Shown here in pieces: positions 36,036 to 44,451 of a stretch of DNA of 64,000 bases (the stretch's first letter is position 1; each line of letters opens with the position of its first letter). Under the pieces are notes generated by a model. The model was given only the letters and a program-made list of their open reading frames with translations. It was not told the DNA's origin and made no database searches. A program made the translations under genes and the position numbers. The DNA comes from JAMZMI01 sp964353015 (lineage in GTDB: Bacteria; Bacteroidota; Bacteroidia; Cytophagales; Cyclobacteriaceae): contig CAYGUA010000014.1 in assembly GCA_964353015.1 (NCBI GenBank), forward strand, positions 58,216 through 122,215, given 5' to 3'.

Positions 36036-36608
36036 TCAATTTCTTCTTGAAAAATTTCCCACCCTTTCTTTGTTCAAATCCGGTAAACCAAGCATTGATT
36101 TTACCTGATAGTAATCATTAATATCTACACGCCCAGATCCCCAAAAAGATCCCGGCACCACTACTACTCTCGCCACCCATCCATCAGTATCTATGGCGGT
36201 CAATTCATCCAAAGAAAAGTTAGCATCCAAAAACAAACGCACATCGTTTTTTGAAAAATCGAAGTTGTATTGAAGTGTGCCATCTGTAAATAATATCTGC
36301 TGCGGAAGCGGTCTCCAGATGTCGACAGATTGTCCATTGATTTCCTGAACATCCCAAAGTAAATACACAATGGCTATATCTGAATCCAGACCTTCAAAGT
36401 CTGAAGGATAAGGAAGAAAAACTTCATAATTATTGCCCCCGGTAAAATCTATATTTTCATATTCGAAAACATATCCATTTTCACCTGGTGCTCCTTCTGG
36501 ACCAGCGGGACCTTGATCTCCCCTTGGGCCTACAGGTCCGATGATGGTTTCTGTGCAGGATGTTGATAATAATAAGGCAAGGACGGTGATTGAGTATATC
36601 GTTTTCAT
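36036..36608 (-). CDS. Lipoprotein with a short collagen-like Gly-X-Y stretch
   Basis: 190 residues. The lipoprotein signal ends at LSTSC (Cys18). Seven Gly-X-Y triplets follow (GPV GPR GDQ GPA GPE GAP GEN), then a globular region of about 145 residues with no family I recognise (NIDFTGGNNYEVFLPYPSDF, DGWVARVVVVPGSFWG). This layout of lipobox, short collagen-like stalk and small head is common among uncharacterised Bacteroidota surface proteins. The stalk is too short for a stable triple helix by itself. It is transcribed alone, converging with the nuclease gene. Confidence 0.8.
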   Translation of the reverse strand: MKTIYSITVLALLLSTSCTETIIGPVGPRGDQGPAGPEGAPGENGYVFEYENIDFTGGNNYEVFLPYPSDFEGLDSDIAIVYLLWDVQEINGQSVDIWRPLPQQILFTDGTLQYNFDFSKNDVRLFLDANFSLDELTAIDTDGWVARVVVVPGSFWGSGRVDINDYYQVKSMLGLPDLNKERVGNFSRRN

Positions 36609-36705
36609 GGCTTTAGAATTTGATTGTGGTTGGTGTTAACCAAACACCGTTCCAAACTTTTTTTCATCGAGAAAATCACCGAAACTAAATCCAAAATATA
36701 TTTTC

Positions 36706-36713
36706 TACATTTG
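36706..36713 (+). promoter_or_regulatory. -7 box for the cold-shock gene
   Basis: TACATTTG fits TAnnTTTG, 26 bp before the start codon. No TTG is present at the usual -33 distance, so the promoter may be weak or activator-dependent. Confidence 0.45.
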
Positions 36714-36739
36714 TTCTTTAATTATTATTCTCTATTACA

Positions 36740-36931
36740 ATGAACACAGGTAAAGTAAAGTTCTACAATGATTCCAAGGGATATGGTTTCATAAAGGACG
36801 TTGACACAGAAAAAGAGTATTTCGTGCACGTTTCTGGATTGGTCGATGAGATCAGACAGGACGATGAAGTGACCTTCGATCTTAAAGAAGGTAAAAAAGG
36901 ATTAAATGCAGTTAATGTTAAGCTTGCTTAA
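36740..36931 (+). CDS. Cold-shock domain protein (CspA family)
   Basis: 63 residues, a single cold-shock domain. Both RNA-binding motifs are present: RNP1 in KGYGFIKDV (about 13-21) and RNP2 in EYFVHVSGL (about 27-35). It is slightly shorter than E. coli CspA (70 residues), as is normal in Bacteroidota. It acts as a cytoplasmic RNA chaperone binding single-stranded nucleic acid. It is monocistronic, with its own -7 box and terminator. Confidence 0.95.
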   Translation: MNTGKVKFYNDSKGYGFIKDVDTEKEYFVHVSGLVDEIRQDDEVTFDLKEGKKGLNAVNVKLA

Positions 36932-36959
36932 GGATAACCAATAAAGTATTTTGATCAAC

Positions 36960-36988
36960 TGAAGCCTTCCAAATCGGAAGGCTTTTTT
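36960..36988 (+). terminator. Terminator of the cold-shock gene
   Basis: The arms AAGCCTTCC and GGAAGGCTT with a 5-nt loop are followed by TTTTT. It lies about 30 bp after the stop codon and can also end the convergent OsmC transcript. Confidence 0.88.
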
Positions 36989-37003
36989 GTGGCATTAAAA
37001 TTA

Positions 37004-37414
37004 TTAATCCCGCTTCACTTCAAAAGTATGGGTCATATTGATCGCCGGATCAATGGATGAAGCTACGGAACAATATTTTTCCACTCCTAATCCAACAATG
37101 CGCTCTGCTTCCGCCTCTGTCAAGTCAGGTGATACAAAGGTGTAATGGATATTGATATCTGTGAATTTCTTAGGAATCTCGTCCCTCCTCGTGCCATCTA
37201 CTTCTCCATAAAAATCAACGAGCGTTTTCCTGCGTTTTTTCACCATTTGAACAATATCAACAGCCGCACATGAAATCACACCAGAAAGTAACAGCTGCAT
37301 CGGCGACATGGCCTTCTTTTCCGAAGGATCAAACATGTCAATTTCAATGCGATTATCACTCTCATTGGTACAGAAATATTCTTTATCAGCTTTGTATCCT
37401 AATTTGATTTTCAT
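37004..37414 (-). CDS. OsmC/Ohr-family protein
   Basis: 136 residues, the usual size. The family's two redox cysteines are present: Cys49 in SGVISCAAVDI and Cys115 in VEKYCSVASSI. These reduce organic hydroperoxides in characterised members. The conserved MSPMQLLLSG segment precedes the first Cys. No signal peptide, so cytoplasmic. The sequence is closer to the OsmC/YhfA-like branch than to Ohr; the exact subfamily is uncertain. It is divergent from the DAHP synthase gene and convergent with the cold-shock gene. Confidence 0.88.
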   Translation of the reverse strand: MKIKLGYKADKEYFCTNESDNRIEIDMFDPSEKKAMSPMQLLLSGVISCAAVDIVQMVKKRRKTLVDFYGEVDGTRRDEIPKKFTDINIHYTFVSPDLTEAEAERIVGLGVEKYCSVASSIDPAINMTHTFEVKRD

Positions 37415-37532
37415 TTTTTTCTATTTTCTCTGGTTGCAAATATCGTAAACAGAACATTTTATTGAAAAGTTTATCATTGGCAATTGATTATTACAAAAAT
37501 AGACACAATAACGCCTTTTTTTAGAAATCTTG

Positions 37533-37563
37533 TTTGGTTCCACGATTTCAAAACCTACCTTTG
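37533..37563 (+). promoter_or_regulatory. Consensus Bacteroidota promoter of the DAHP synthase gene
   Basis: TTTG at 37533-37536 is followed after exactly 19 bp by TACCTTTG at 37556-37563, a perfect match to TTTG-N19-TAnnTTTG. The start codon lies 26 bp further on. This is the best promoter match I found in the window. Confidence 0.85.
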
Positions 37564-37589
37564 CAGACTATTTTTAAAAGAAGAGGGAA

Positions 37590-38645
37590 ATGATCATTCC
37601 AAAGGAATCAAAATTAACGCCGGAGCAATTGAAAGAAGTTTCGGCAATCGTGGAGGAGTATAACTGTAAAATACAACCTATTGATGGACATCATAGATCA
37701 ATATATGCCGTGCTTGGCGAAGAGCGCGAAACGATCATGATCAATAGAATAATGGGACTGGATTATGTAGATCGTTTTGATGCCATTGATTCTCCTTTTA
37801 AGTTGATGGATCTGAAATCTGAGCTTGCCCACCACAAAATCACTGTTGGAAATCATATCATTGGTGAAAGTCCGTTTATCATAGCTGGACATTGCACCAT
37901 CGACCCAAAAAACCCACAACTTTTCCTTGAATCGGCTCATGCCGTGAAAGAAGCAGGTGCGCATGCATTGAGAGGTGGCGTATGGAAGCCTCGAACAATG
38001 CCTTATGCGTTTCAGGGAGATGATGCTTCTATGCAAATATTGATTGATGCACGTGATGCTACTGGTTTGCCTGTTGATACTGAAGTGATGGACGAACATC
38101 AGTTGAGAATTGCTGTAGAAGCTGGTGTGGATGTGCTTCAAGTTGGCGCTAGAAATGCGCTAAACTATTCTCTCCTAAGAAAAATAGGAGAAATGACAGC
38201 AGATAAGAAAATAGCTGTGCTTTTGAAAAGATCTATCGGTATGGGCCCGATCAATGAATTCATAGCAGCTTCAGAATACATAGCTGCAGCAGGAAATCCT
38301 GATGTGATGCTTTGCCCAAGAGGCACCTCTCCTACCATGGACGGTTACAGAAATCATCCAGATGAGGCCATCACTCAGCTACTGAAAGAGAAAACCTGGG
38401 CGCCAGTAATTGTAGATCCATCGCATTCCGTAGGACGAGCCAAATACATACCTTCTGCTGCTATGGCTGCCATGGCTTATGGCGCTGATGGTGTAATTAT
38501 CGAAACACATTGCCAGCCAAGCAAAGGTATTGGTGATGATCCTAAACAAGCGATCACTCCTGCCGTGCTGTCTCAATTGATACAGGATATCAATCAAATC
38601 TGGCAGATCAAGCAACAATACAAGCAGAAGCCAGTATTGGCTTAA
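37590..38645 (+). CDS. aroF: 3-deoxy-7-phosphoheptulonate (DAHP) synthase, type I-beta
   Basis: 351 residues. An N-terminal ferredoxin-like/FL-type domain (about 1-75) precedes the KDO8P-synthase-like TIM barrel (about 85-335). Barrel landmarks are IIAGHCTIDPKN, GAHALRGGVWKPRT, GLPVDTEVMDEHQ, DVLQVGARN and PVIVDPSHSVGRA, with His, Glu and Cys positions for metal binding and Lys/Arg for PEP. It condenses PEP with erythrose 4-phosphate, the first step of the shikimate pathway. The N-terminal domain usually mediates feedback control by aromatic amino acids. It is monocistronic, with a consensus promoter and a clear terminator. Chorismate mutase is not fused here. Confidence 0.9.
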   Translation: MIIPKESKLTPEQLKEVSAIVEEYNCKIQPIDGHHRSIYAVLGEERETIMINRIMGLDYVDRFDAIDSPFKLMDLKSELAHHKITVGNHIIGESPFIIAGHCTIDPKNPQLFLESAHAVKEAGAHALRGGVWKPRTMPYAFQGDDASMQILIDARDATGLPVDTEVMDEHQLRIAVEAGVDVLQVGARNALNYSLLRKIGEMTADKKIAVLLKRSIGMGPINEFIAASEYIAAAGNPDVMLCPRGTSPTMDGYRNHPDEAITQLLKEKTWAPVIVDPSHSVGRAKYIPSAAMAAMAYGADGVIIETHCQPSKGIGDDPKQAITPAVLSQLIQDINQIWQIKQQYKQKPVLA

Positions 38646-38668
38646 TAAAATATCAGAATATATCAATG

Positions 38669-38702
38669 AAACCCTGATTAGCTCGGCTGGTCAGGGTTTT
38701 AT
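38669..38702 (+). terminator. Terminator of the DAHP synthase gene
   Basis: The arms AAACCCTGA (38669-38677) and TCAGGGTTT (38691-38699) with a 13-nt loop are followed by further T residues. It lies 23 bp after the stop codon. Confidence 0.8.
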
Positions 38703-38817
38703 TTTGCAGTTTGTGAACTAATGCAGGATTTGGTTTTTTTTGATTTTGGATTGGTCAATGTGGAACTAGGGATGTACACAATCCACTGTACCATGTACTA
38801 AATACCAAATACCCCAT

Positions 38818-39714
38818 CTACTTCCTGGCATAAATCAATAACCCAACCGAACAAAGCACAATAGCCATGATTTCATGAAGCGAAAGTGTTTCACCCAAAA
38901 GGACCCAAGCCATAATGGCTGTAACGAAAGGCACGAACGAGAAAAATATGGATAAACTCATTGCCCCAATATGCTGGATCGCATAAAAAGTAAGCATCAA
39001 TGTGATCACGCTTACTAGCACTCCCTGATACAAGGACTGAGTAAGAATGGCCGAAAAAGTTGTTTCAGTAATGCCACTATCCGAAACAAGCCAAATAGGA
39101 ATGAAAATCACAATATTGATCAATGGCAAAAAAGCCAAAACGTCCTTAACTGTGTAACCCCAACGTTTGCCCAAAAACATATAACTGGAAAACACCAGTG
39201 AAGCACACAGCAACATGAGCCAACCAAACCATCTATCGGCAAAATTACCGGGGTTGCCCATCATCGTGAGATTGGCTGCTAAAATGATGGCAATGGCTAT
39301 CACTCTCTTTCGGGTGGTGGATTCTCCAAGAACAAGAAAGGCCAAAATAGCTCCGAAAACAGGCAGCAGCCCATTGACGATCACTCCTGCATTAGCAGCT
39401 TTGATGATTTGCAATCCATAAAAGGAAAACATGGTATAAGGAAAACCACAGCCTAATGAAACCACAACAGCTTTCCATAGGGTGAGTTTCCTCCAATCAT
39501 AGGTCAAAGCAAAAGGAAGCGTGACAAAGGCACCTGTGCCAAACCTCAAAAATGTGATGTCCTCAGGTGTCAGGCTGGATTGCACGCCTACTCGTGAAAG
39601 TATGATCCATCCGACCCAGATAAAAACCATGGACAGGGCGCCCAAAATGGCTAACAATTTATGGTTTGATGCTTTGCCGGATTCAGGTTTTAAGGCCGCT
39701 TGGGAAGGTGACAT
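38818..39714 (-). CDS. EamA-family (DMT) transporter
   Basis: 298 residues with ten hydrophobic segments arranged as two EamA repeats (about 20-150 and 165-296). Repeat marks include ITFLRFGTGAF near residue 54, ANAGVIVNGLLPVFGAILAF near 110 and MSLSIFFSFVPFVTAIMAW near 253. Members export or import small metabolites; the substrate cannot be read from sequence. A soluble N-terminus of about 18 residues precedes the first helix, and a later Met could be the start. It is transcribed alone, upstream (in its direction) of nothing related. Confidence 0.88.
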   Translation of the reverse strand: MSPSQAALKPESGKASNHKLLAILGALSMVFIWVGWIILSRVGVQSSLTPEDITFLRFGTGAFVTLPFALTYDWRKLTLWKAVVVSLGCGFPYTMFSFYGLQIIKAANAGVIVNGLLPVFGAILAFLVLGESTTRKRVIAIAIILAANLTMMGNPGNFADRWFGWLMLLCASLVFSSYMFLGKRWGYTVKDVLAFLPLINIVIFIPIWLVSDSGITETTFSAILTQSLYQGVLVSVITLMLTFYAIQHIGAMSLSIFFSFVPFVTAIMAWVLLGETLSLHEIMAIVLCSVGLLIYARK

Positions 39715-40003
39715 GGAAGTACGTTGATGAAGATATAAATAGGCCTTTCAAAATATTCCTCAAAGTTGGCAAAATGCGAAGGGCTTTGCAAGGGGAAACC
39801 TACAGTCTGCTCACGGATTTTATGAACTAAGAAAATGGCTAGCTTCTGCCGATGTTAGATTTTTAAAACCTTGGTTGATGGTCAATATTCAACTTTTGTA
39901 ACCAATGTGGTTAAACATAAATTAGCACATCAAGCTATGTCCTAATTTTGAAATAATTTAATGGTGTGAACCTAAAGGCTTGTTCTGGAACTGTTATTCA
40001 CGT
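39715..40003. other. Non-coding spacer at the left end of the cassette-like region
   Basis: 289 bp without a supportable gene. The only structure I see is an inverted repeat, AACCTAAA (39969-39976) with TTTAGGTT (40003-40010), overlapping the stop codon of the adjacent minus-strand gene. Its ~40-nt size and location just after a stop recall a minimal recombination hairpin, but the core bases do not fit a canonical attC site. It does not resemble the three longer spacers to its right. Confidence 0.4.
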
Positions 40004-40393
40004 TTAGGTTAACAAGTTCACAAAGTAGATTCCGATAGTTAGTGGAACAATTAGCGAGAAGCAGAATAATACGATGTTCTTGGCAGAATAAAGTTGATAG
40101 TTCGATCTGTATTTTGCGTTATACCGTTCGACTATGCGATCTGATATTCGTTCGTAATAGTTGGCAGTCAACCAATAGATAAGAAAGAAAATAGGAAGAA
40201 GCATTAGTTTGTTCGTTCCGTAGTTATCGCTAAATGACGGAAAGGTGTACCCTAAAAAGTACCTTACCAATCCAGCAATTAGAGCGAGATGTGAAATGAT
40301 CATAAACAGTACTCCACCAGCTGCATAGGATTCAGGTGCAGGGTTCCGTCTCTTAGCAAATGTGTAAATGAAGTAGTAGAAAAAATTGTACAT
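40004..40393 (-). CDS. Hypothetical membrane protein, 129 aa (cassette 1)
   Basis: No family recognised. About three transmembrane helices are predicted by eye: residues about 27-48 (GGVLFMIISHLALIAGLV), 63-78 (LMLLPIFFLIYWLT) and 107-127 (NIVLFCFSLIVPLTIGIYF). Between helices 2 and 3 is a basic, Tyr/Arg-rich loop of about 25 residues. Such small orphan membrane proteins are typical cargo of gene cassettes. It is the leftmost of four unlinked minus-strand genes separated by related spacers. Confidence 0.65.
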   Translation of the reverse strand: MYNFFYYFIYTFAKRRNPAPESYAAGGVLFMIISHLALIAGLVRYFLGYTFPSFSDNYGTNKLMLLPIFFLIYWLTANYYERISDRIVERYNAKYRSNYQLYSAKNIVLFCFSLIVPLTIGIYFVNLLT

Positions 40394-40425
40394 CTTGGCA
40401 CCTATGGTACATAATAATCAGCTGT

Positions 40426-40623
40426 CGGTTGTATGCCCACAGCTTGTAAAAAGCACAATCCAGTGAAATCTGCCGAAGCTCACAACGGTTCAAAGTGGCG
40501 CTGCGTTCCAAAAAATAAAAATCCTGCGTGCTTCACTCGGTAGAAAGTATTGCCTTTTCTCAGCGGAAGATTCACGTTGATGTTTTCATAAAAGCTGGCA
40601 GAAAGCACTTTGGCGTATAACCG
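40426..40623 (-). repeat. Cassette-like spacer element B, with inverted-repeat ends
   Basis: About 198 bp bounded by CGGTTGTATGCC (40426-40437) and GGCGTATAACCG (40612-40623), an inverted repeat with 10 of 12 positions matching. The right half holds CAGAAAGCACTTTGGC, identical to the spacer before 41470. The left half (TGTAAAAAGCA...AGTGAAA...CTGCGTTCC) aligns with the spacer at 42405-42611. It lies immediately 3' of the TPM gene, in gene direction. Confidence 0.6.
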
Positions 40624-40633
40624 ATATTGCATG

Positions 40634-41191
40634 TTACTTGCTGTTGTTTTTCGGTTCCCATCTCTTCCCTATGAGTTCTGAGTTACTGTAAATCAAGTTG
40701 ATTATTTCTTCAGATGCTTTTGTTAGTCCTGCGTTGAAGTTCCCCGTTCTGAATTCAGGAACCATAGTATTGTCAATTATTTTCTTTGCTATTTCATCTC
40801 TGATAATCAGCTCAAGACCGTATCCAACTTCAATGCGAATCTTTCGATCCTTCATTGCAAGAGTTATGATGATACCATCATCGTAGTTTGCACGCCCAAT
40901 TCTCCAGCTGTCAGCTACATCAATCGAGTACTCTTCAATTGTTCGTTCGTCTAATGAGTCAATGGATAAAATGACGAGTTGTGAGCCAATAGAGTCTTCT
41001 AGGTATTTAAGCAGAGCATTCAGGTTATCTTCTTCCTCATCCGTTAGAATGTTCGCATAATCGTTAACACGCGCATAAAGTTGTAGTATACCAGAGTTGG
41101 AAATTGACTGTGCCCTAGAATGTTGAGGTTGAGAGTTGCAACCAAAAGTTACCAGAAGGGCTAAGAGCAGAATATTTTGAAAGTTCGTCAT
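40634..41191 (-). CDS. TPM-domain protein (cassette 2)
   Basis: 185 residues. The N-terminus is a probable lipoprotein signal (MTNFQNILLLALLVTFGC, Cys18). The TPM domain covers about 40-165: VNDYANILTDEEEDNL, SIGSQLVILSIDSLDERTIEEY, WRIGRANYDDGIIITLAMKDRKIRIEVGYGLE and the closing helix. TPM domains have been linked to acid phosphatase activity and to photosystem assembly (Psb32/TLP18.3) or membrane-protein roles in bacteria. The C-terminal membrane helix and Gly-rich tail common in YgcG proteins are missing. Neighbours are unrelated. Confidence 0.82.
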   Translation of the reverse strand: MTNFQNILLLALLVTFGCNSQPQHSRAQSISNSGILQLYARVNDYANILTDEEEDNLNALLKYLEDSIGSQLVILSIDSLDERTIEEYSIDVADSWRIGRANYDDGIIITLAMKDRKIRIEVGYGLELIIRDEIAKKIIDNTMVPEFRTGNFNAGLTKASEEIINLIYSNSELIGKRWEPKNNSK

Positions 41192-41214
41192 GTAATTGGC
41201 TCGGAGTGATTATG

Positions 41215-41469
41215 GCAATTAACGCTCAGAAATGGCGCTGTGGCCTCTGAGCTTTATTAATTACGATAAAAGTAGCTTATCTGTCGTACCTGACCAAGGG
41301 GTGCTTCCAAAGTATTAGAATGCACCGCGTTCAGAAAGATGAAAAATCCTTGGATCCGTACTCAAAAGAAAGCACTTTAGTTTCCCAGCTGCTGATTCAT
41401 GGTCGAGTTACAATGAAATCAGCCAGAAAGCACTTTGGCATATAACCGGCAATATTTATTGTGCTGCGG
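41215..41469 (-). repeat. Cassette-like spacer element C
   Basis: About 255 bp. It shares CAGAAAGCACTTTGGC followed by ATATAACCG (41425-41448) with element B, and a CCGCGTTC...AAAATCC block with B and D. A GCTCAGA...TCTGAGC inverted repeat (41225-41252) and AGAAAGCACTTTAG (a second, partial copy of the box) lie inside. The left partner of the terminal repeat is degenerate. Confidence 0.55.
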
Positions 41470-42366
41470 TTACTTTTTCTTCCTCCATTTATAGTAACTC
41501 AGTTGTGCACCAACACCTAAACTTAATTCGTCAAACGTATCTAATTTGTAATACTTAATAAAGTATTGAAACCATCTGTATCCGCTCTTAAACTCTGCTT
41601 GATATTCAACCTTCCTTTCATATATTGCGATCTTAGTTGAAAGTGTTCCATAAAATGGTCTGAAAAAAAATTCTTTCCCAAGTCCAAGCAGAATCCCAGA
41701 TGAAGATTTTGTTTTATTTTCAGAAATTTTTGATAAGTCCAAATGGCTATATCCTGCAATAAATTTAATGTTTCTTAAATTGAGTTGGGCTTCACCGGAA
41801 TTAGCAAAAGATTGAAATTCATTGTTAAATGATACGTTTCGGTGGCTCCATCTGAAATCCATATCAAGTTCACAAGTTGATATAGGATGACTAAGTTCAA
41901 CTTGTCCATATTGAAATTCATTTTCATCTAGGTTTGTTTGATAACTGTAAAAACCTTTTAAAACGCCAATAGATGTATAAGGCGATGAAATTTCAATTTG
42001 GCCGCCAATAGGGCTGTGGATTAGTCCACTATTCGCATATAAAACCATATGATATGCGTCAAAAAAATCCTTGTTACAGTCTACTTTAAGGGTCAATTTT
42101 ATTTCCGCCTGACCCATTAATTGGAATTCGTGCGTCTGAAATCCGACAAATGAAAAAACAAGAGTTGCATTAGGGTCCGTTACTGTTAGTTGAAAATCCC
42201 CTTTCAAACCTGTTAGCGTTCCGTTTTCAGTTCCAAGTTCAACTACCGTCACACCTGGCAGACCCAAATCATCTTCTTCCGAAATAACTGTTCCATGAAC
42301 TTCAATTTGAGCAGTGCAGATTGAGGCAGTTAGAAGGGAAAATATGAGAGTCAATGATCTGTTCAC
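41470..42366 (-). CDS. CarboxypepD_reg-like domain protein with unknown beta-rich C-terminus (cassette 3)
   Basis: 298 residues. A signal peptide (MNRSLTLIFSLLTASICTAQ) is followed by a carboxypeptidase-regulatory-like domain (about 21-100, VHGTVISEEDDLGLPGVTVVE). A C-terminal region of about 190 residues follows, with alternating aromatic strands (GVLKGFYSYQTNLDENEFQYG, YRWFQYFIKYYKLD), ending in Lys residues. The C-terminal region has the look of an outer-membrane beta-barrel with strands of 9-12 residues, but it lacks a plug domain, so it is not a TonB receptor. Function unknown. It is flanked by cassette-like spacers on both sides. Confidence 0.7.
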   Translation of the reverse strand: MNRSLTLIFSLLTASICTAQIEVHGTVISEEDDLGLPGVTVVELGTENGTLTGLKGDFQLTVTDPNATLVFSFVGFQTHEFQLMGQAEIKLTLKVDCNKDFFDAYHMVLYANSGLIHSPIGGQIEISSPYTSIGVLKGFYSYQTNLDENEFQYGQVELSHPISTCELDMDFRWSHRNVSFNNEFQSFANSGEAQLNLRNIKFIAGYSHLDLSKISENKTKSSSGILLGLGKEFFFRPFYGTLSTKIAIYERKVEYQAEFKSGYRWFQYFIKYYKLDTFDELSLGVGAQLSYYKWRKKK

Positions 42367-42404
42367 GAAAATCTAATATCTGGGGAAATACAGTACAACG
42401 ATCA

Positions 42405-42611
42405 GATATGGCGAGTGGCCACATCGGTCTGTAAAAAGCAGTAAAATAGTGAAACTGCCCAACACCTACAACGGCATCTACGAAGCACTGCGTTCCGCAA
42501 GTCAAAATCCAGAAAGGAAAAAGTAGCTAGAAGCACAAGAGCTAGCAGAATGAGCTTCACGGGCGAGTTGCGGATCAGTATCAAATAGCTCAGTTGGCCA
42601 TTCGCCATATC
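42405..42611 (-). repeat. Cassette-like spacer element D, with 17-nt inverted-repeat ends
   Basis: About 207 bp bounded by a 17-nt inverted repeat (42405-42421 and 42595-42611; 16 of 17 positions match; inner core GATATGGCGA / TCGCCATATC). Inside, the run TGTAAAAAGCA, AGTGAAA, CTGCC, ACAACGG, CTGCGTTCC and AAAATCC appears in the same order as in element B. Confidence 0.6.
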
Positions 42612-42628
42612 GCCTGTTACAGACCTGT

Positions 42629-43291
42629 TTATTCGATATTCCGCTTAATTGACCACTTCATTTCACGAGTGAAATCTTTGACAAGATCAGGTTTGCAATT
42701 CGGACATTTCTCCGTAATCATTCGTTCGAAGTTGTCCACCTGCTCGAGAGACTTCTCATCGTACATTAGCAGTTCATAGGCACAGAAGTTCGCGTACCGA
42801 TAAAATATATTTCCATCTTCTGTTTTCTCGAAATATTTAAAGAAGAATTCAGTTCGGAGTTCTATCAGATGAAGTACATCTTGACCAAAAACTTCACTTA
42901 GAGCTCCATCCGATACAGTTGCGATGTAGTTAAATAAATGGAAATAAAAAGGTCTGATTTCATCAGGACATTGATGAGTTATTTCCAGTAGTTCAAAAGT
43001 TGCTCTTTCGTCAGAGAGTTCAAATTGTCCGTGGTACAATTGCTTGGCTGTTGATAAGATATTCGTGTTGTTGAGATATTCATCAATAGGTTTTCCTCCA
43101 ATTGAATCGACCTTGAGTTGGAATGTTTGATCGGATGAAAGCAGTCGAGTTGTATCGTCAGGTGTTATGGTGAAGTTGGATTGAGTTCGAGGTTCGACAG
43201 CTGGAAGTTGAATAGCCTTATTCTTTTGTTCAGAAGTTCGAGAACAAGAGAATGCAACTGTTAAAACTAGCAGAATGATAGTGAGTCTCAT
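42629..43291 (-). CDS. Hypothetical lipoprotein, 220 aa (cassette 4)
   Basis: Start set at the ATG at 43291 because it opens directly into a lipoprotein signal (MRLTIILLVLTVAFSC, Cys16); 13 upstream residues in frame would spoil it. The remainder is helical (AKQLYHGQFELSDERATFELL, YFEKTEDGNIFYRYANFCAYEL) with a CPNC pair near the C-terminus. I recognise no family. It is probably anchored in a membrane facing the periplasm. It is the rightmost gene of the cassette-like group; the ~280 bp on its 5' side shows no similarity to the internal spacers and no other feature I can support. Confidence 0.65.
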   Translation of the reverse strand: MRLTIILLVLTVAFSCSRTSEQKNKAIQLPAVEPRTQSNFTITPDDTTRLLSSDQTFQLKVDSIGGKPIDEYLNNTNILSTAKQLYHGQFELSDERATFELLEITHQCPDEIRPFYFHLFNYIATVSDGALSEVFGQDVLHLIELRTEFFFKYFEKTEDGNIFYRYANFCAYELLMYDEKSLEQVDNFERMITEKCPNCKPDLVKDFTREMKWSIKRNIE

Positions 43292-43574
43292 AATGGTCTG
43301 TAAGAACCGAATAAAGTGATGTTCATTCACTTTATCCGCCTTATAGTTTTTTCATATTAAATTTTATCAGTTAGAAGGCTGTTTGTAAACGTTAATATGC
43401 ATCTGTTACTTACAAAACATATATGGCTTTCCCAGCCCATCTTCTGACAGATCTAAACTAAGGTTTTCTTCTTTCAAAAGCAACGTGTTGCAATAGCTAG
43501 TGGCCAATCCACCAACTTTCGTTTTTTCTTTTTGATCAATCCGTTATTTTCGCCCCAAGCTTAATTATGTGTCC

Positions 43575-44354
43575 ATGACCCATTATGATATTCTTGGCGT
43601 TTCTCAGGATGCCATCCATGCGGAAATCCGCGGCAACTACCGCAGGCTGGTGAAGCAATACCATCCTGACTTGAATCCGTCTGCCGAGGCGCGGGAATTG
43701 ATCGTCAAAATAACTGAAGCTTACGAGATTCTTTCTGATCCTTTTAAAAGGCAATCCTACGACTGGCTGCTATTGGGATTGAGGATGCCTGTAGTAGCGC
43801 CAGAACCTGATAAGCGTGAGATTAGAAGACAGGAATATATTCGTAATAAAAGGATACAGGAGCAGCAACATTGGGAGCATATCTTCCAGCTCAAAGTCAA
43901 GTTCTATAAAGTCCAGAGATATTTTGCTTTTCTGTTTTTGATTGTAGCACTGGCCTATTCTTACGATTATTTTTTCACCAACATTCGGGGTACTTATCCC
44001 ATCAAAAAAATCGCGATGACTCGGTGGGGATCATGCAACGTAAATCTTGGTTTTACCAGTTTTGAAACTGATGGGGCTTTTTTTCATGAGGCTAAAACTC
44101 ATGGCATTGAGCAAATCAATGTGCATTATTCTTCTCTATTTGATATTCCGGTAGGAATCAGTGCGGATCATTCAGGTTATTATCACATGAATGGCACGTT
44201 GCATTCATTCAATAATTTTTTCGCCTATTTGCTTTTGATTCTCGGTTTGATATTGGCCATCAACCATCAATACAGCGATTGGTCACTGACCCTTGGCTTG
44301 GTACCTTTTTTCATCACAGCCTTTCTCTTTTTGCTTACTTACACCAGCAAATAA
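43575..44354 (+). CDS. Membrane-anchored DnaJ-domain protein
   Basis: 259 residues from the ATG at 43575 (an in-frame GTG 6 bp upstream is possible). A J-domain occupies about 1-65: HYDILGVSQDAIHAEIRGNY, then the essential HPD tripeptide (YHPDLNPSAEARE) and SDPFKRQSYDWLL. A linker and a transmembrane helix (about 115-132) follow, then a beta-rich region and two more hydrophobic helices (about 215-230 and 240-257). J-domain proteins stimulate DnaK ATPase; here the activity would be tethered to the inner membrane. The gene is alone and ends in a bidirectional terminator. Confidence 0.85.
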   Translation: MTHYDILGVSQDAIHAEIRGNYRRLVKQYHPDLNPSAEARELIVKITEAYEILSDPFKRQSYDWLLLGLRMPVVAPEPDKREIRRQEYIRNKRIQEQQHWEHIFQLKVKFYKVQRYFAFLFLIVALAYSYDYFFTNIRGTYPIKKIAMTRWGSCNVNLGFTSFETDGAFFHEAKTHGIEQINVHYSSLFDIPVGISADHSGYYHMNGTLHSFNNFFAYLLLILGLILAINHQYSDWSLTLGLVPFFITAFLFLLTYTSK

Positions 44355-44383
44355 CTTCTGAAATAAAGATTTTAGACATAAAA

Positions 44384-44412
44384 AAAGTCCCGGCCGTCAC
44401 CGGGACTTTACA
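44384..44412. terminator. Bidirectional terminator
   Basis: The arms AAAGTCCCGG (44384-44393) and CCGGGACTTT (44400-44409) form a 10-bp GC-rich stem with a 6-nt loop; A- and T-tracts flank it. It separates the convergent DnaJ and GPEAKN-repeat genes. Confidence 0.85.
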
Positions 44413-44451
44413 TAAACCAACCTTATTAAATGTTTACGTTTTGGAGTGCTA

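Noticed and set aside
37698..38141. 147-codon minus-strand frame inside the DAHP synthase gene
   Set aside because: Antisense to a well-conserved enzyme with a consensus promoter; the His/Ile-rich composition looks non-natural.
40004..43291. Canonical integron with attI, intI and attC sites
   Set aside because: No tyrosine recombinase is encoded in the window and the spacer ends do not fit the GTTRRRY/RYYYAAC pattern exactly, so I call it only cassette-like.
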